A DNA stretch of 64,000 bases from CBFDBF01 sp050287965 (GCA_050287965.1 JBNKCX010000029.1:168024-232023); one strand, 5' to 3'; positions 1 through 9,655 are shown, counted from the first letter of the stretch. Notes: generated by a model from the sequence alone, not told the origin. A program made the numbers and translations.

Positions 1-23
1 CCCCTGACGGGCAGGGCAGGATA

Positions 24-302
24 TTGATTCTGGGTTTTAAGCCTGATTTCCAGGAACTTGACGTTCCGGAGCAGGCGACCCGTTTCCAGGCCTATCTGGA
101 TGAGCTGGAGCGGAATATCGCCGCGATCGAGGACGAGAACGACCGTAACCGGGCCGGTATGCTGATTATCCAGCAGATCTCCGAGGAGCTGTTTCCCCAT
201 ATCGAGGCGGGTGATCTGGCGCTGGAGGAAGGCATCATAATACAGATCGGCCAGGATCCTCACTCGGTGGCGCTGACTGATCTGCTACAACAGATCCAAT
301 GA
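24..302 (+). CDS. Small acidic protein of unknown function upstream of rimO
   Basis: A 92-residue acidic protein that I do not recognise. It starts at a TTG (24-26) with a GGGCAGG stretch close upstream. The frame is still open to the left edge of the window, so the true start could lie outside. The sequence is mainly helical and rich in Glu, Asp, Ile and Leu, with no signal peptide, membrane segment or cysteine. It ends 61 bp before rimO on the same strand and may be co-transcribed with it. Function cannot be assigned; a small cytoplasmic accessory protein is the most that can be said. Confidence 0.6.
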   Translation: MILGFKPDFQELDVPEQATRFQAYLDELERNIAAIEDENDRNRAGMLIIQQISEELFPHIEAGDLALEEGIIIQIGQDPHSVALTDLLQQIQ

Positions 303-363
303 GCTTTCTCCACAAGAGATATGGATTCTACGGTCCCTTCCAGCCGGCCATGGCGTACAGGGT

Positions 364-1698
364 ATGAAAAGCCAGGCACCTAAAATCGGCTTTGTCAGCC
401 TCGGGTGCCCCAAGAATCTGGTGGATTCGGAGCGTATCCTGACCCAACTTCGGGCGGAGGGGTACGGCATCTCCCCCTCCTATGACAATGCCGATCTGGT
501 TATCGTCAATACCTGCGGTTTTATAAATGAGGCGGTGGAGGAGTCCCTGGATGCCATCGGTGAGGCGCTGCGGGAGAACGGCCGGGTTATCGTCACCGGT
601 TGTCTCGGGGTCAGGGAGGCGGAAGTGCGGGACGCTCACCCCGGACTGCTGGCCGTTACCGGTCCCCATGCCTATGAAGAAGTGATGAAGGCGGTCCACA
701 GTCAGATTTCACCGCCTCACGATCCCTATCCGGGCCTGGTACCGCCATCGGGTATCCGTTTGACGCCGCGTCATTACGCCTATCTCAAGATCTCCGAGGG
801 GTGTAGCCACCGCTGCAGTTTCTGTGTAATCCCGCAATTGCGGGGAGATCTCGTCAGTCGCCCCATCGATGAGGTTTTTCAGGAGGCGGAGAACCTGGTC
901 AATTCCGGGGTGCGGGAACTCCTGGTGGTTTCTCAGGACACCGGGGCTTATGGCCAGGATCTGAAACATATCCCCGCGTTCTGGCGAGGGCGCCCAGTGA
1001 ATACGCGGCTCCTGGATCTGGTAAACGGTCTGGGGGAACTGGAAGCGTGGGTGCGATTGCACTATATCTACCCCTATCCCAGCGTCGATGAACTTATCCC
1101 CCTGATGCAGGGCGGCCGGGTCCTTCCCTATCTTGATATCCCGCTGCAGCACAGCAGCAACAGGATACTGCGGGCCATGCGACGGCCGGCGGCCGCGGAA
1201 AAGATGCTCGACCGAATAGCGGCATGGCGCAGGGATTGCCCCGAAATCACCCTGCGCAGTACCTTCATCGTCGGTTTTCCCGGTGAGACGGATGCGGAGT
1301 TCGAAGAGTTGCTGGACTTTATCCGGGAGGCACGGCTGGACAGGGTCGGGGCATTCGCCTACTCACCCGTTGCCGGGGCGGAGGCGAACCGTTTGCCCGG
1401 ACAACTGCCGGAGGAGATAAAACAGGAGCGCCTGGCCCGGTTCATGGCGATACAGGCGGAGATCAGCGCCGACCGGCTGGCCGGGAAGATAGGTTCCCGG
1501 ATCGTGGTCCTGGTGGATGAGATCGGAGAGGAACTGCTGGTCGCCCGCAGTGCGGCGGATGCCCCGGAGATCGACGGCAGGGTCATGCTGGAGGGGGCCT
1601 GGGATCTGCAGCCGGGGGATTTCATCGAGGTGGAGGTCACCAGCGCCGATGAGCATGATCTTTTCGCCCGGCCAGTGGGTGCGGAGGATTCGTATTGA
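364..1698 (+). CDS. rimO: Ribosomal protein S12 methylthiotransferase RimO
   Basis: Radical-SAM enzyme that methylthiolates the conserved aspartate of ribosomal protein S12 (beta-methylthio-Asp) using two iron-sulfur clusters. The N-terminal UPF0004 domain has its three cluster cysteines at C15, C51 and C80. The radical-SAM motif CSHRCSFC supplies C147, C151 and C154. A C-terminal TRAM domain occupies roughly residues 375-440. The length of 444 residues is normal for RimO, and the N-terminal VSLGCPKNLVDSE is the RimO rather than MiaB form. Its TGA stop overlaps the TTG start of the following MutT-like gene, which suggests translational coupling. Confidence 0.97.
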   Translation: MKSQAPKIGFVSLGCPKNLVDSERILTQLRAEGYGISPSYDNADLVIVNTCGFINEAVEESLDAIGEALRENGRVIVTGCLGVREAEVRDAHPGLLAVTGPHAYEEVMKAVHSQISPPHDPYPGLVPPSGIRLTPRHYAYLKISEGCSHRCSFCVIPQLRGDLVSRPIDEVFQEAENLVNSGVRELLVVSQDTGAYGQDLKHIPAFWRGRPVNTRLLDLVNGLGELEAWVRLHYIYPYPSVDELIPLMQGGRVLPYLDIPLQHSSNRILRAMRRPAAAEKMLDRIAAWRRDCPEITLRSTFIVGFPGETDAEFEELLDFIREARLDRVGAFAYSPVAGAEANRLPGQLPEEIKQERLARFMAIQAEISADRLAGKIGSRIVVLVDEIGEELLVARSAADAPEIDGRVMLEGAWDLQPGDFIEVEVTSADEHDLFARPVGAEDSY

Positions 1699-2645
1699 AT
1701 AAGGTTCATGTCGCGGTAGCCGTCATCCGGGACCAGAAGGGCAGGGTGTTGCTGAGCCGGCGCCATGATCATCTGCACCAAGGGGGGTTGTGGGAGTTTC
1801 CGGGAGGCAAGCTGGAGCCGGGAGAAACCCTGCAGCAGGCCCTGCGGCGCGAGATCCGGGAGGAGCTGGGGGTGGAGCTGCTCGAGCACCGGCCGTTGAT
1901 CGCGGTAACCCATCACTACCCGGATCGAACGGTTTTGCTGGATGTTCATCTTGTCTCCGGATTTCGCGGTGTAGCACGGGGGCTGGAAGGGCAGCCGTTG
2001 GAGTGGGTGGAACCCGGGGCCTTGTCGTCCTATGCGATGCCGGAGGCGGATAGGCCGATCTGTTCCGCCCTGAACCTTCCAGACCGGTATCTGATTACGG
2101 GTGCAGACCCGAGGGACGCCGAAGGTTTTCTACGACGGTTGGCACGGGCGCTGGATGACGGCATTAAGTTGGTGCAACTGCGAACGCCGGGACTGTCTGA
2201 TGGGGAGCTTTCCGCCCTGGCTTCGGCGTCTCTGAAACTGTGTCGGAAAAAGGGGGCCAGGCTATTGCTTAACGGGACACCGGAGATGGCCGATCGGTTC
2301 GGCGTCGACGGCGTACACCTGGCCAGTCATCGCCTCATGGCCCTGAACCGGCGGCCGTTGGACGGGGACCGGTTGGTGGCCTGCTCCTGCCATTCCGCGG
2401 AGGAGCTGGCGCGGGCCTCGGAAATGGGGTTCGATTTCGCCGTACTCTCCCCGGTACTGGCCACCGCCAGTCATCCGCATGCGCAACCCCTGGGTTGGGC
2501 GCGGTTTTCCGATCTGACCAGGGAAACCTCGTTACCGGTGTATGCGCTGGGCGGTATGGGCGACGGGTTGATACCCGAGGCATGGCATCACGGAGGCCAG
2601 GGGATTGCGGGAATCAGCGGTCTTTGGCCCGGACCTCGTTGGTGA
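1695..2645 (+). CDS. Nudix hydrolase (MutT-like) fused to a thiamine-phosphate-synthase-like domain
   Basis: Two-domain protein of 316 residues. Residues 1-130 form a MutT-type Nudix hydrolase; the Nudix box is at about 37-59 (GGKLEPGE, then REIREELG). This predicts 8-oxo-dGTP sanitation. Residues from about 132 to 316 resemble the TIM barrel of thiamine-phosphate synthase (LVQLRTPG, DGVHLAS, LSPVLATASHP, YALGGM), but several ThiE substrate residues look altered, so ThiE activity is doubtful. This fusion is known in gammaproteobacteria, where it is usually annotated as MutT. The start is a TTG overlapping the rimO stop. The gene converges on the downstream chemoreceptor gene with an 11-bp gap. 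Confidence 0.9.
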   Translation: MNKVHVAVAVIRDQKGRVLLSRRHDHLHQGGLWEFPGGKLEPGETLQQALRREIREELGVELLEHRPLIAVTHHYPDRTVLLDVHLVSGFRGVARGLEGQPLEWVEPGALSSYAMPEADRPICSALNLPDRYLITGADPRDAEGFLRRLARALDDGIKLVQLRTPGLSDGELSALASASLKLCRKKGARLLLNGTPEMADRFGVDGVHLASHRLMALNRRPLDGDRLVACSCHSAEELARASEMGFDFAVLSPVLATASHPHAQPLGWARFSDLTRETSLPVYALGGMGDGLIPEAWHHGGQGIAGISGLWPGPRW

Positions 2646-2656
2646 AACGACAGGCC

Positions 2657-4906
2657 TCACTCTTCGCGTAACGCGAAAAATTCCACGAGATCCGCCATTC
2701 GGGTTGCAAGGTGCGCGGCATTGGTACTGGCCGCGGCCGTCTCTTCGGCAAGAGCGGCGTTCTGTTGCGTGGACTCGTCAATCTTGGTTATGGCGCTGTT
2801 GACCAGGTTGATGCCGTCCATCTGTTCCTGGCTGGCGGCGGCGATCTCGGAGATCAGATCCCCGACCTTTTTCACCGAACTGACGATCTCTTCCAGGGTC
2901 TTGCCGGATTCATTTACCAGCTCGGATCCGGTTTTGACCTTTGTCACGCTCTCGTTGATCAGCTCCTTGATCTCTTTTGCAGAGGCCGCGCTGCGCTGGG
3001 CGAGATTGCGTACCTCGGTTGCCACCACGGCGAAACCGCGGCCTTGCTCACCGGCCCGGGCGGCCTCTACTGATGCGTTGAGGGCGAGTAGGTTGGTTTG
3101 AAAGGCAATATCATCGATTACGCCGATGATGGCGGCGATCTTTTCACTGGATCGCTTTATTTCACCCATTGCCGTGATTGCATTGCCCACCACGTCGCCG
3201 CCCTTCTCAGCAAACTGGCGTGCGGTCAGGGCAAGCTGGTTGGCTTCGCCCGCATTGTCGGCATTCTGCCGCACGGCGCTGGCAAACTGCTCAATGCTCG
3301 AGGCGGTCTGCTCGATGCTGGATGCCTCCTGCTCCGTTCTGGCTGAGAGATTGGCGTTGCCGTACGCGATTTCCGCAGCCGTGGTTTTGATGAAATCGGA
3401 TGCATCGCGGATCTGGGAAACGATCTCGTTCAACTTGTCCAGGGTCTGGTTGACCCCGGACTTCAGATTTCCGAAGGCACCCTGATAGTCTCCCTCGATC
3501 TTGTGCTTAAGGTCACCCCTGGAGAGACCGCCTACTACCACCGAGATCTCGTCGATCGCATTGCTGGTGACATCCAGCAGGCTGTTTACCGAGTTGCTCA
3601 GTTGAGCAAAAAACCCCTGTTTTCCGGCGAGCTTGATGCGTTCATCAAGGTTGCCGGTGTTGGCGGCGGTAATGATCTCGGCGACTTCCCGTTCCACATC
3701 CACCTCGGCGGTGCGGTCGGTCCATTCAACCGCGGTACCGAGACGTTCGCCTGTTTCATCTATAACCGGGTTGGCCACGATTCTGAGCGTATGTCCACCC
3801 AGTTCGAATTCAGATACATGTGTATCCTTCATCCTGGTAAGCATATGCTTTTGATGAGAAGCGTCCTTATGGAATCTGTCAATGCTACCGCCCAGTAGCT
3901 TTTCCGCCGAGAATTCAGGAATCTCTCGGCGGATGTCTGTTTCCGCATTGCCGAAAAGGCCCTGAACTGATTTGTTCATATAGATAATGGTATTTTCCGT
4001 ATCCGCGACCATGACGCCGCTGGACACATTATCAAGCGCGGTTTTGAGCCGCTGGGCTTCGCGTGACCGCAGCTGTATCTCCTCTATGATGCCGCCGAAA
4101 CGTTTGATCGCCTTGTTGAAGTAATGCGCGAGGTTTCCGATCTCGTCGCTGGCGTGGATATCCAGTTTCCTGGAGTAGTCCACCTTACCTTCCGCTACCG
4201 CCTGCATGGTCCGGGTGAGTGTTTTTAGGGGGCTGGATACCACGCGGCCGAGCACCATGGTGATCAGGAACAGGGTGGCGGCCATCACTGCGGCGATAAT
4301 GCTGATGGTGGTCCAGAGGTCGTGGGTCAGCTGGCTGTCCAGGGATGCCATGGAATAGTCCACCCGGATCGCCCCCAGTACCGAGTTCTCCTCCACTATA
4401 TGGCAGGACAGACAATTGATCCCACGATAGTCCTTAATCGCCCGCATCGGAGTGACGATGGTCAGGATGCGACCTTTCTCCCCGTCGTGGAATTCGAGGA
4501 TCGGCTCTCCCGCCATCCCGCGCCGGTCCCACTCATCCTGAATCTTTGCGCGCTCCACTCCTTCCCCATAGACCTTGGTTATACCCTCGCCGCGCACTAT
4601 TCGGGCGGCCAGGACCTCTGGATTGGCCAACACCTTCTGCCGGGCGATTTCCGCGCTGGCCATTTGGTTGGTAAGCATCAGGGTGTTGATATTGTCGAAA
4701 TAGGAGTCGGCAAGATTGCTGACCAGGTCTGTTCCCACATGATTGGCCAGCTCGCCCTGGCTGTAGGCGAGGTAGGCGCTGGTCAGCCCCAACATGACCG
4801 CGAACGGAAACAGCAGCGTGCCGCGGATCTTTGTTGTAATGGAGATGAATTTCCTGTTTTTGGACATTCTTGTGTTCCGGGTGAGCGGAGGTTCTTTAGA
4901 TAACAT
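2657..4906 (-). CDS. Methyl-accepting chemotaxis protein with periplasmic c-type heme motif
   Basis: Membrane chemoreceptor of 749 residues. One membrane helix lies at about 31-49 and another at about 198-222, enclosing a periplasmic sensor of roughly 145 residues. The sensor contains CLSCH at residues 165-169, the CxxCH signature for covalent heme c attachment. A HAMP domain follows (about 220-270), then a PAS domain (about 285-400), further HAMP-like linkers and a long signalling coiled coil with the conserved tip IDDIAFQTNLLALNASVEAA. The architecture suggests redox, oxygen or NO sensing feeding CheA/CheW. Start choice is uncertain: residue 14 (ATG at 4867) is an alternative, and neither has a strong ribosome binding site. 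No che genes are nearby. Confidence 0.93.
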   Translation of the reverse strand: MLSKEPPLTRNTRMSKNRKFISITTKIRGTLLFPFAVMLGLTSAYLAYSQGELANHVGTDLVSNLADSYFDNINTLMLTNQMASAEIARQKVLANPEVLAARIVRGEGITKVYGEGVERAKIQDEWDRRGMAGEPILEFHDGEKGRILTIVTPMRAIKDYRGINCLSCHIVEENSVLGAIRVDYSMASLDSQLTHDLWTTISIIAAVMAATLFLITMVLGRVVSSPLKTLTRTMQAVAEGKVDYSRKLDIHASDEIGNLAHYFNKAIKRFGGIIEEIQLRSREAQRLKTALDNVSSGVMVADTENTIIYMNKSVQGLFGNAETDIRREIPEFSAEKLLGGSIDRFHKDASHQKHMLTRMKDTHVSEFELGGHTLRIVANPVIDETGERLGTAVEWTDRTAEVDVEREVAEIITAANTGNLDERIKLAGKQGFFAQLSNSVNSLLDVTSNAIDEISVVVGGLSRGDLKHKIEGDYQGAFGNLKSGVNQTLDKLNEIVSQIRDASDFIKTTAAEIAYGNANLSARTEQEASSIEQTASSIEQFASAVRQNADNAGEANQLALTARQFAEKGGDVVGNAITAMGEIKRSSEKIAAIIGVIDDIAFQTNLLALNASVEAARAGEQGRGFAVVATEVRNLAQRSAASAKEIKELINESVTKVKTGSELVNESGKTLEEIVSSVKKVGDLISEIAAASQEQMDGINLVNSAITKIDESTQQNAALAEETAAASTNAAHLATRMADLVEFFALREE

Positions 4907-5041
4907 CGGCAGAAAGTGGGTAATATTTAGTGTTTCAAGCCCGGTGATATCGCTCGCGGAGAATAATATTTACGCAATAAAAGCATGCTGTCAGGGTCCG
5001 GGGGAGAGGGCTTGTTATCAAGCCGTATAGTCGCCGGGGGT

Positions 5042-5641
5042 TCAATCGCGGCCGGCCAGGGCGAGGTATTTGAGGTGCAGCGTTTGCACCAGTTGCTCCA
5101 GCGCGGCCGGACTTCCTGAGTTGTCTATGACGTCGTCTGCGGCGGCGAGGCGGGTTTCGCGGCTGGACTGAGCCGTCAGGATCGCATGTGCCTGCTCCTC
5201 GCTGATGCCGTCCCGGCGGCAAACCCGCTCGATTTGTTGTTGTTCGGGGACATCGACTACGAGTACCCGATCAACCGTATCCGCGCGGCCGGATTCGATC
5301 AACAGGGGGATCGACAGGATGGCATAAGGGGTATCCAGGGCGTTCAGTCGCTCCTGCATGCGGCTGCGTATAAGGGGGTGGAGCAGGGATTCCAGCTCCT
5401 TGCGGGCGGCGGCGTCGGCAAAAATGCGCTCCCGGAGGCGGGCACGGTTGAGGGTGCCGTTCGGATTAAGCATCTCTCCCCCAAATCGCTCCACGATGGT
5501 CTCCAATGCCGTTTCCCCGGGGGCCACCACATCGCGAGCCGCCTGATCCGCGTCGATCACCGGAATGCCGAGGCGGGAAAAAAGATCGGCAACGGTGCTT
5601 TTGCCGCTGCCGATACCTCCGGTCAGGCCGATGATGAGCAT
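5042..5641 (-). CDS. coaE: Dephospho-CoA kinase CoaE
   Basis: ATP-dependent kinase for the last step of coenzyme A synthesis (3'-OH phosphorylation of dephospho-CoA). The chosen ATG at 5641 gives 199 residues, with the P-loop GGIGSGKST at residues 8-16, the usual CoaE position. DADQAAR follows at about residue 32, and PLLIESG is present. The frame stays open to 5683, but that longer form would run into pilD and add a non-homologous leader. It lies 14 bp downstream of pilD on the same strand, in the common pilBCD-coaE gene order of gammaproteobacteria. The usual next gene, yacG, is missing here; a chemoreceptor follows. Confidence 0.96.
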   Translation of the reverse strand: MLIIGLTGGIGSGKSTVADLFSRLGIPVIDADQAARDVVAPGETALETIVERFGGEMLNPNGTLNRARLRERIFADAAARKELESLLHPLIRSRMQERLNALDTPYAILSIPLLIESGRADTVDRVLVVDVPEQQQIERVCRRDGISEEQAHAILTAQSSRETRLAAADDVIDNSGSPAALEQLVQTLHLKYLALAGRD

Positions 5642-5655
5642 GGTGTTAACAGGCC

Positions 5656-6510
5656 CTAGAAAAGATTGATCTGTTTGCCCCACAGCAGGCTTATCCAGCC
5701 GGCTATTGCGAGGTAGGGTCCGAACGGTATCGGAACGGACCGGTCATGGCCGCGTACCAGGATCAGCAGAATTCCGATAACGGCGCCTACCAGGGAGGAG
5801 ATCAGGATGGTATGGATCAGATACTGCCATCCGTGCCAGGCCCCGAAGAGTGCCAACAGTTTGAAGTCGCCATAGCCCATCCCCTCTTTACCGGTCAGCA
5901 GTTTAAAGAGCTGGAAAACGGTCCACAGAGAGAGGTAGCCGATTGCCGCCCCTATTATCGCCGACTGCGGGTTAGCGAAAATACCAAACAGGCTCAGGAT
6001 GAGCCCTCCCCAGAGAAACGGGAAGATGATGTTGTCGGGCAGCAGTTTATGGTCAAAATCGATCAGGCTGAGGGCGATCAGCGCCCAGGTAAGAGGGAGC
6101 AGGGCGGCGGTCTGCCCGCTGAAACCGAAACGCCAGGCGACGATGAAAGAGAGCACGGCGGTTATCAATTCCACCAGGGGGTAACGCGGAGATATGGAAG
6201 TGCCGCAACCGGAGCAGCGTCCCTTCAGTATGAGATAACTGAGGATTGGGATGTTCTCAAAGGCCGTGATCTGGTGGCCGCATTGAGGGCAACGGGAACG
6301 GGGGCGAAGCAGGTTAAAAGGTTCCCGGGACTGTTCCTCCTCGTCGGGAAGTTCCATGAGTTCCCGGCACTGTTCTTTCCAGTCCCGTTCCATCATTACG
6401 GGGAGACGATAGATGACGACGTTCAGAAAGCTGCCGATTGCCAGCCCGAGGAGGGTCACGACCAGCAGAAAAAACGGTGGATTCTGCTGAAGCTGTTCTA
6501 AAACAAGCAT
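5656..6510 (-). CDS. pilD: Type IV prepilin leader peptidase/N-methyltransferase PilD
   Basis: Inner-membrane aspartyl protease that removes the leader from type IV prepilins and N-methylates the new N-terminal Phe. The cytoplasmic zinc-type domain has two CxxC pairs (C74/C77 and C99/C102). The catalytic aspartates lie in SLIDFDHKLLPD and GMGYGDFKLLA, the GxGD signature. About eight hydrophobic segments and 284 residues match the family. The gene sits between pilC and coaE. Its substrate in this window is PilA, about 20 kb away. A gap of 170 bp separates it from pilC. Confidence 0.97.
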   Translation of the reverse strand: MLVLEQLQQNPPFFLLVVTLLGLAIGSFLNVVIYRLPVMMERDWKEQCRELMELPDEEEQSREPFNLLRPRSRCPQCGHQITAFENIPILSYLILKGRCSGCGTSISPRYPLVELITAVLSFIVAWRFGFSGQTAALLPLTWALIALSLIDFDHKLLPDNIIFPFLWGGLILSLFGIFANPQSAIIGAAIGYLSLWTVFQLFKLLTGKEGMGYGDFKLLALFGAWHGWQYLIHTILISSLVGAVIGILLILVRGHDRSVPIPFGPYLAIAGWISLLWGKQINLF

Positions 6511-6680
6511 ATCAGTGCGGTAGAGGGTTATCGCCGATCAGGTCGTAAGCATCTCGAAAAAAGTGATCTGCCCCGCGCTTACCAGGAATCTTCATGATCC
6601 TCCAACTTATCGTTATCCGGATGTCACTGAGAGACTGCTGTTATCCGGGCTGCAGGGGGTAGTAAGTTTCCCTCTTATGC

Positions 6681-7940
6681 TTAGAACGCCTCGGCCATAT
6701 GGAATATAGGCAGATACATGGCCACAACCAGTCCACCGACGAGCGTTCCCAGGATTACCATAATCAGGGGCTCCAGCAGGCTGCTCAAGGCATCAACCAT
6801 GTTATCCACCTCTTCTTCAAAGAAGTCGGCGACCTTGGAGAGCATGTCATCCAGCGACCCCGATTCCTCGCCGATGGCCACCATCTGAATGACCATATGG
6901 GGGAAGAGATTTTGCTGCTTCATCGTAAGTTGGAGCGATTGCCCGGTAGCGACGTCCTCACGCATACGCAGTACGGCGTCTGCATAGACGATGTTGCCTG
7001 TCGCACCGGACACGGATTCCAGTGCTTCAACCAGGGGAACGCCTGCGGCAAACATGGTGGAGGTTGTTCTGGCAAAACGGGCGATGGACGCCTTATCAAC
7101 AATTACCCCGATAATGGGCGTTTTCAACAGCGCCTTATCAATCGCCTGTCGGAATTTCCGGGAGCGTTTCCAGGAAAAAACTATAAAGTAAGCGCCGGCA
7201 AATACGCCCGCAAGCAGGAGGAACCACCAGTCCTGCATCCAGCGGGACATAGTTACAACCATCTTGGTGAATGCCGGCAGGTCTGATCCAAAGCTTGCGA
7301 ACAGGCTCTCAAACTGAGGGATAACGAACATGAGGATCAGGGACACAACGATTATGGCGACCACGATCACCGCCGCGGGATAAAATAAAGCCTTTTTTAT
7401 CTTTCCCTTCAGAGACTCGGTTTTTTCCTTATAGGTGGCGATCTTGTCCAGCAACTCTTCCAGGACACCCGCTGCTTCACCGGCCCGTACCAGGTTGACG
7501 AAGAGGTCGTCAAAATGAAGAGGATGTTTTGCCAACGCCTCGGCAAGGGCGGTACCCCCCTCCACGTCCGCCTTGATGGCGAGCAGGAGATCCTGCATTG
7601 CCGGATTTTCGCTTCCGCGGCCGACGATATCGAATGCCTGAACAAGCGGAACACCGGCCTGCATCATAGTGGCGAGCTGGCGGGCGAAGACGGCGATATC
7701 CGCAACCCTTACCCTGCCTTTTCGATTGGTAAATATGGAGGTGGCTTTCTTTCTTATTTTTAACGGATTGATCCCCTGGCGTCGGAGTTCCGCTCTTACC
7801 AGATTCTGGTTTTCCGCCCTGGTTTCCCCCTTAAGGCGTTTGCCGCGCTTATCCGAGCCTTCCCAGGTATAGACTGACGCCTTCTCGGCCGCCTTGACAG
7901 CCTTCTTCTGAACAGGCCTTTTTTGCACTGGCTTTGCCAT
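6681..7940 (-). CDS. pilC: Type IV pilus inner-membrane platform protein PilC
   Basis: Polytopic platform protein (419 residues) that couples the PilB and PilT motors to pilin insertion and extraction. It has two tandem T2SSF domains (about 83-206 and 286-408), each with the ARQLATMMQAGVPLVQA or ARTTSTMFAAGVPLVEA type motif, and membrane helices near residues 185, 236 and 390. The first 30 residues are lysine- and alanine-rich. It starts 5 bp after pilB and is surely co-transcribed with it. Confidence 0.97.
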   Translation of the reverse strand: MAKPVQKRPVQKKAVKAAEKASVYTWEGSDKRGKRLKGETRAENQNLVRAELRRQGINPLKIRKKATSIFTNRKGRVRVADIAVFARQLATMMQAGVPLVQAFDIVGRGSENPAMQDLLLAIKADVEGGTALAEALAKHPLHFDDLFVNLVRAGEAAGVLEELLDKIATYKEKTESLKGKIKKALFYPAAVIVVAIIVVSLILMFVIPQFESLFASFGSDLPAFTKMVVTMSRWMQDWWFLLLAGVFAGAYFIVFSWKRSRKFRQAIDKALLKTPIIGVIVDKASIARFARTTSTMFAAGVPLVEALESVSGATGNIVYADAVLRMREDVATGQSLQLTMKQQNLFPHMVIQMVAIGEESGSLDDMLSKVADFFEEEVDNMVDALSSLLEPLIMVILGTLVGGLVVAMYLPIFHMAEAF

Positions 7941-7945
7941 AATGA

Positions 7946-9655
7946 CTAATCCTTGGTTACGCGGTTAATCTCTTCGAGGCTGGTTATGCCCGCTTTTACT
8001 TTTTTCAGTCCTGAAGCACGCAGGTTTTGGACCCCTTCTTTTTCCGCCTGTTTGGCTAGTTGCATGGAGCTTCCGCCTTCCATGATCAGACGTCCCATTT
8101 CCTCTGAGATTGGCATGACCTCAAAGATACCAATACGCCCTTTGTAGCCGTTAGTACACATATCACATCCTACGGCCTTGTAAATCTTGAGTTTCGGGAT
8201 ATCTTTTTCGGAAAACCCCTCCTCGAGCAGTGACTCCTTTGGTACATCGTCCACGGTCTTGCAATGTTCGCAGAGTCTACGCGCCAGACGCTGAGCCATG
8301 ATCAGTAGAACCGATGAAGCGATGTTATAAGGAGGGATGCCCATATTGGCCAGGCGGGTAAGGGTTTGCGGTGCGTCGTTGGTATGCAGGGTGGAAAGCA
8401 CAAGGTGACCGGTCTGTGCTGCCTTTACCGCAATTTCGGCCGTTTCCAGGTCACGGATTTCGCCCACCATTACGATGTCAGGGTCCTGGCGCAGAAAGGC
8501 CCGGAGTGCCGCAGCAAAGGTCAGACCGGTTTTAGTGTTCATATTGACCTGGTTGATTCCGGCTACCTGGATTTCCACCGGGTCTTCTACCGTTGAGATG
8601 TTAACTTCCGGCTTATTCAACATGTTCAACGCGGTATACAACGTTACCGTTTTACCGCTTCCCGTCGGGCCGGTTACCAGAACCATGCCGTAGGGTTTGT
8701 CGATGGCATTCTGGAAGGCGGCTCTTTGGTGTTCTTCGAAACCAAGGGCCTCGATTCCGATCTGCGCGGAGGTCGGGTCGAGGATACGCAGTACCACCTT
8801 CTCACCATAAAGGGTGGGGCAGGTGTTGACACGAAAGTCGATGGAGCGATTCTTGGACAGCATCATCTTGATACGTCCGTCCTGGGGTACCCGGCGTTCC
8901 GCGATATTCATACGGGACATGACCTTGATACGTGCGATCAGTCGCGGAGCGATATTGACCGGCGGTGACGCTACCTCATGCAGCATGCCGTCCTGGCGAT
9001 AACGGATGCGGAAATTCTTCTCGTAGGGTTCAAAATGGATGTCCGAGGCGCCCAGTTTGATGGCATCCAGCAGCATCTTGTTGACGAAGCGGACAACGGG
9101 GGCGTCATCCACATCCAGATCACCTTCCTGGCCCTTATCTTCTTCGCCTGTGGCGATGTCCAGATTGTCCAGGTCGGTGTCCATTATGTCCGTGATGGTG
9201 GTTTCCTGGGCCTCCAGCGCCTTGTCTATGGTGCGGGCGAGTTTCTCCTCTTCGACGATGATCGCTTCCGTGGCAAGACCGGTATGGAACTTGATCTGGT
9301 CCAGTCCCTCCATGTTGGTGGGGTCGGACACACCGAGAAACAGGCGATTACCGCGCTTGAAAAGAGGCAGGGCCCGGTGCAGACGGACCAGTTTTTCTTC
9401 CACCAATCCGACCGGCGCCTGTTCCAGGTCGAGAACGTCGAGATCAAACAGGGGAACACCGAACTCCTGCGATGCGGCGCGGGCTATCTTGCTGCTCTCA
9501 AGGATCTTGTGTTCCACCAGGTAGGTGACAAAAGGGGTGCGCTGGGATTTCGCCTGTTTCAGGGCCTTCTGCGCGGTATCCTCGGTCAGGAGGTCGTCCC
9601 TTACCAGACGATGCGCAAGTCCGCTGATGTTCAGTTTGGGCTGGGCTGAGGCCAT
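7946..9655 (-). CDS. pilB: Type IV pilus extension ATPase PilB
   Basis: Hexameric cytoplasmic ATPase (569 residues) that powers pilus assembly. The N-terminal MshEN/T2SSE_N domain occupies about 1-150. The motor domain has Walker A GPTGSGKTVTLYT, an Asp box, Walker B DPDIVMVGEIRD and a His box (GHLVLSTLHTNDA). A zinc-binding pair CEHC and CDMC lies at about 455-500. It is the first gene of the pilBCD-coaE run and is preceded by a gene-poor 632-bp stretch that contains a possible promoter. Confidence 0.98.
   Translation of the reverse strand: MASAQPKLNISGLAHRLVRDDLLTEDTAQKALKQAKSQRTPFVTYLVEHKILESSKIARAASQEFGVPLFDLDVLDLEQAPVGLVEEKLVRLHRALPLFKRGNRLFLGVSDPTNMEGLDQIKFHTGLATEAIIVEEEKLARTIDKALEAQETTITDIMDTDLDNLDIATGEEDKGQEGDLDVDDAPVVRFVNKMLLDAIKLGASDIHFEPYEKNFRIRYRQDGMLHEVASPPVNIAPRLIARIKVMSRMNIAERRVPQDGRIKMMLSKNRSIDFRVNTCPTLYGEKVVLRILDPTSAQIGIEALGFEEHQRAAFQNAIDKPYGMVLVTGPTGSGKTVTLYTALNMLNKPEVNISTVEDPVEIQVAGINQVNMNTKTGLTFAAALRAFLRQDPDIVMVGEIRDLETAEIAVKAAQTGHLVLSTLHTNDAPQTLTRLANMGIPPYNIASSVLLIMAQRLARRLCEHCKTVDDVPKESLLEEGFSEKDIPKLKIYKAVGCDMCTNGYKGRIGIFEVMPISEEMGRLIMEGGSSMQLAKQAEKEGVQNLRASGLKKVKAGITSLEEINRVTKD

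Noticed and set aside
5642..5683. Upstream start for coaE
   Set aside because: It runs into pilD and adds residues before the P-loop that other CoaE proteins lack.
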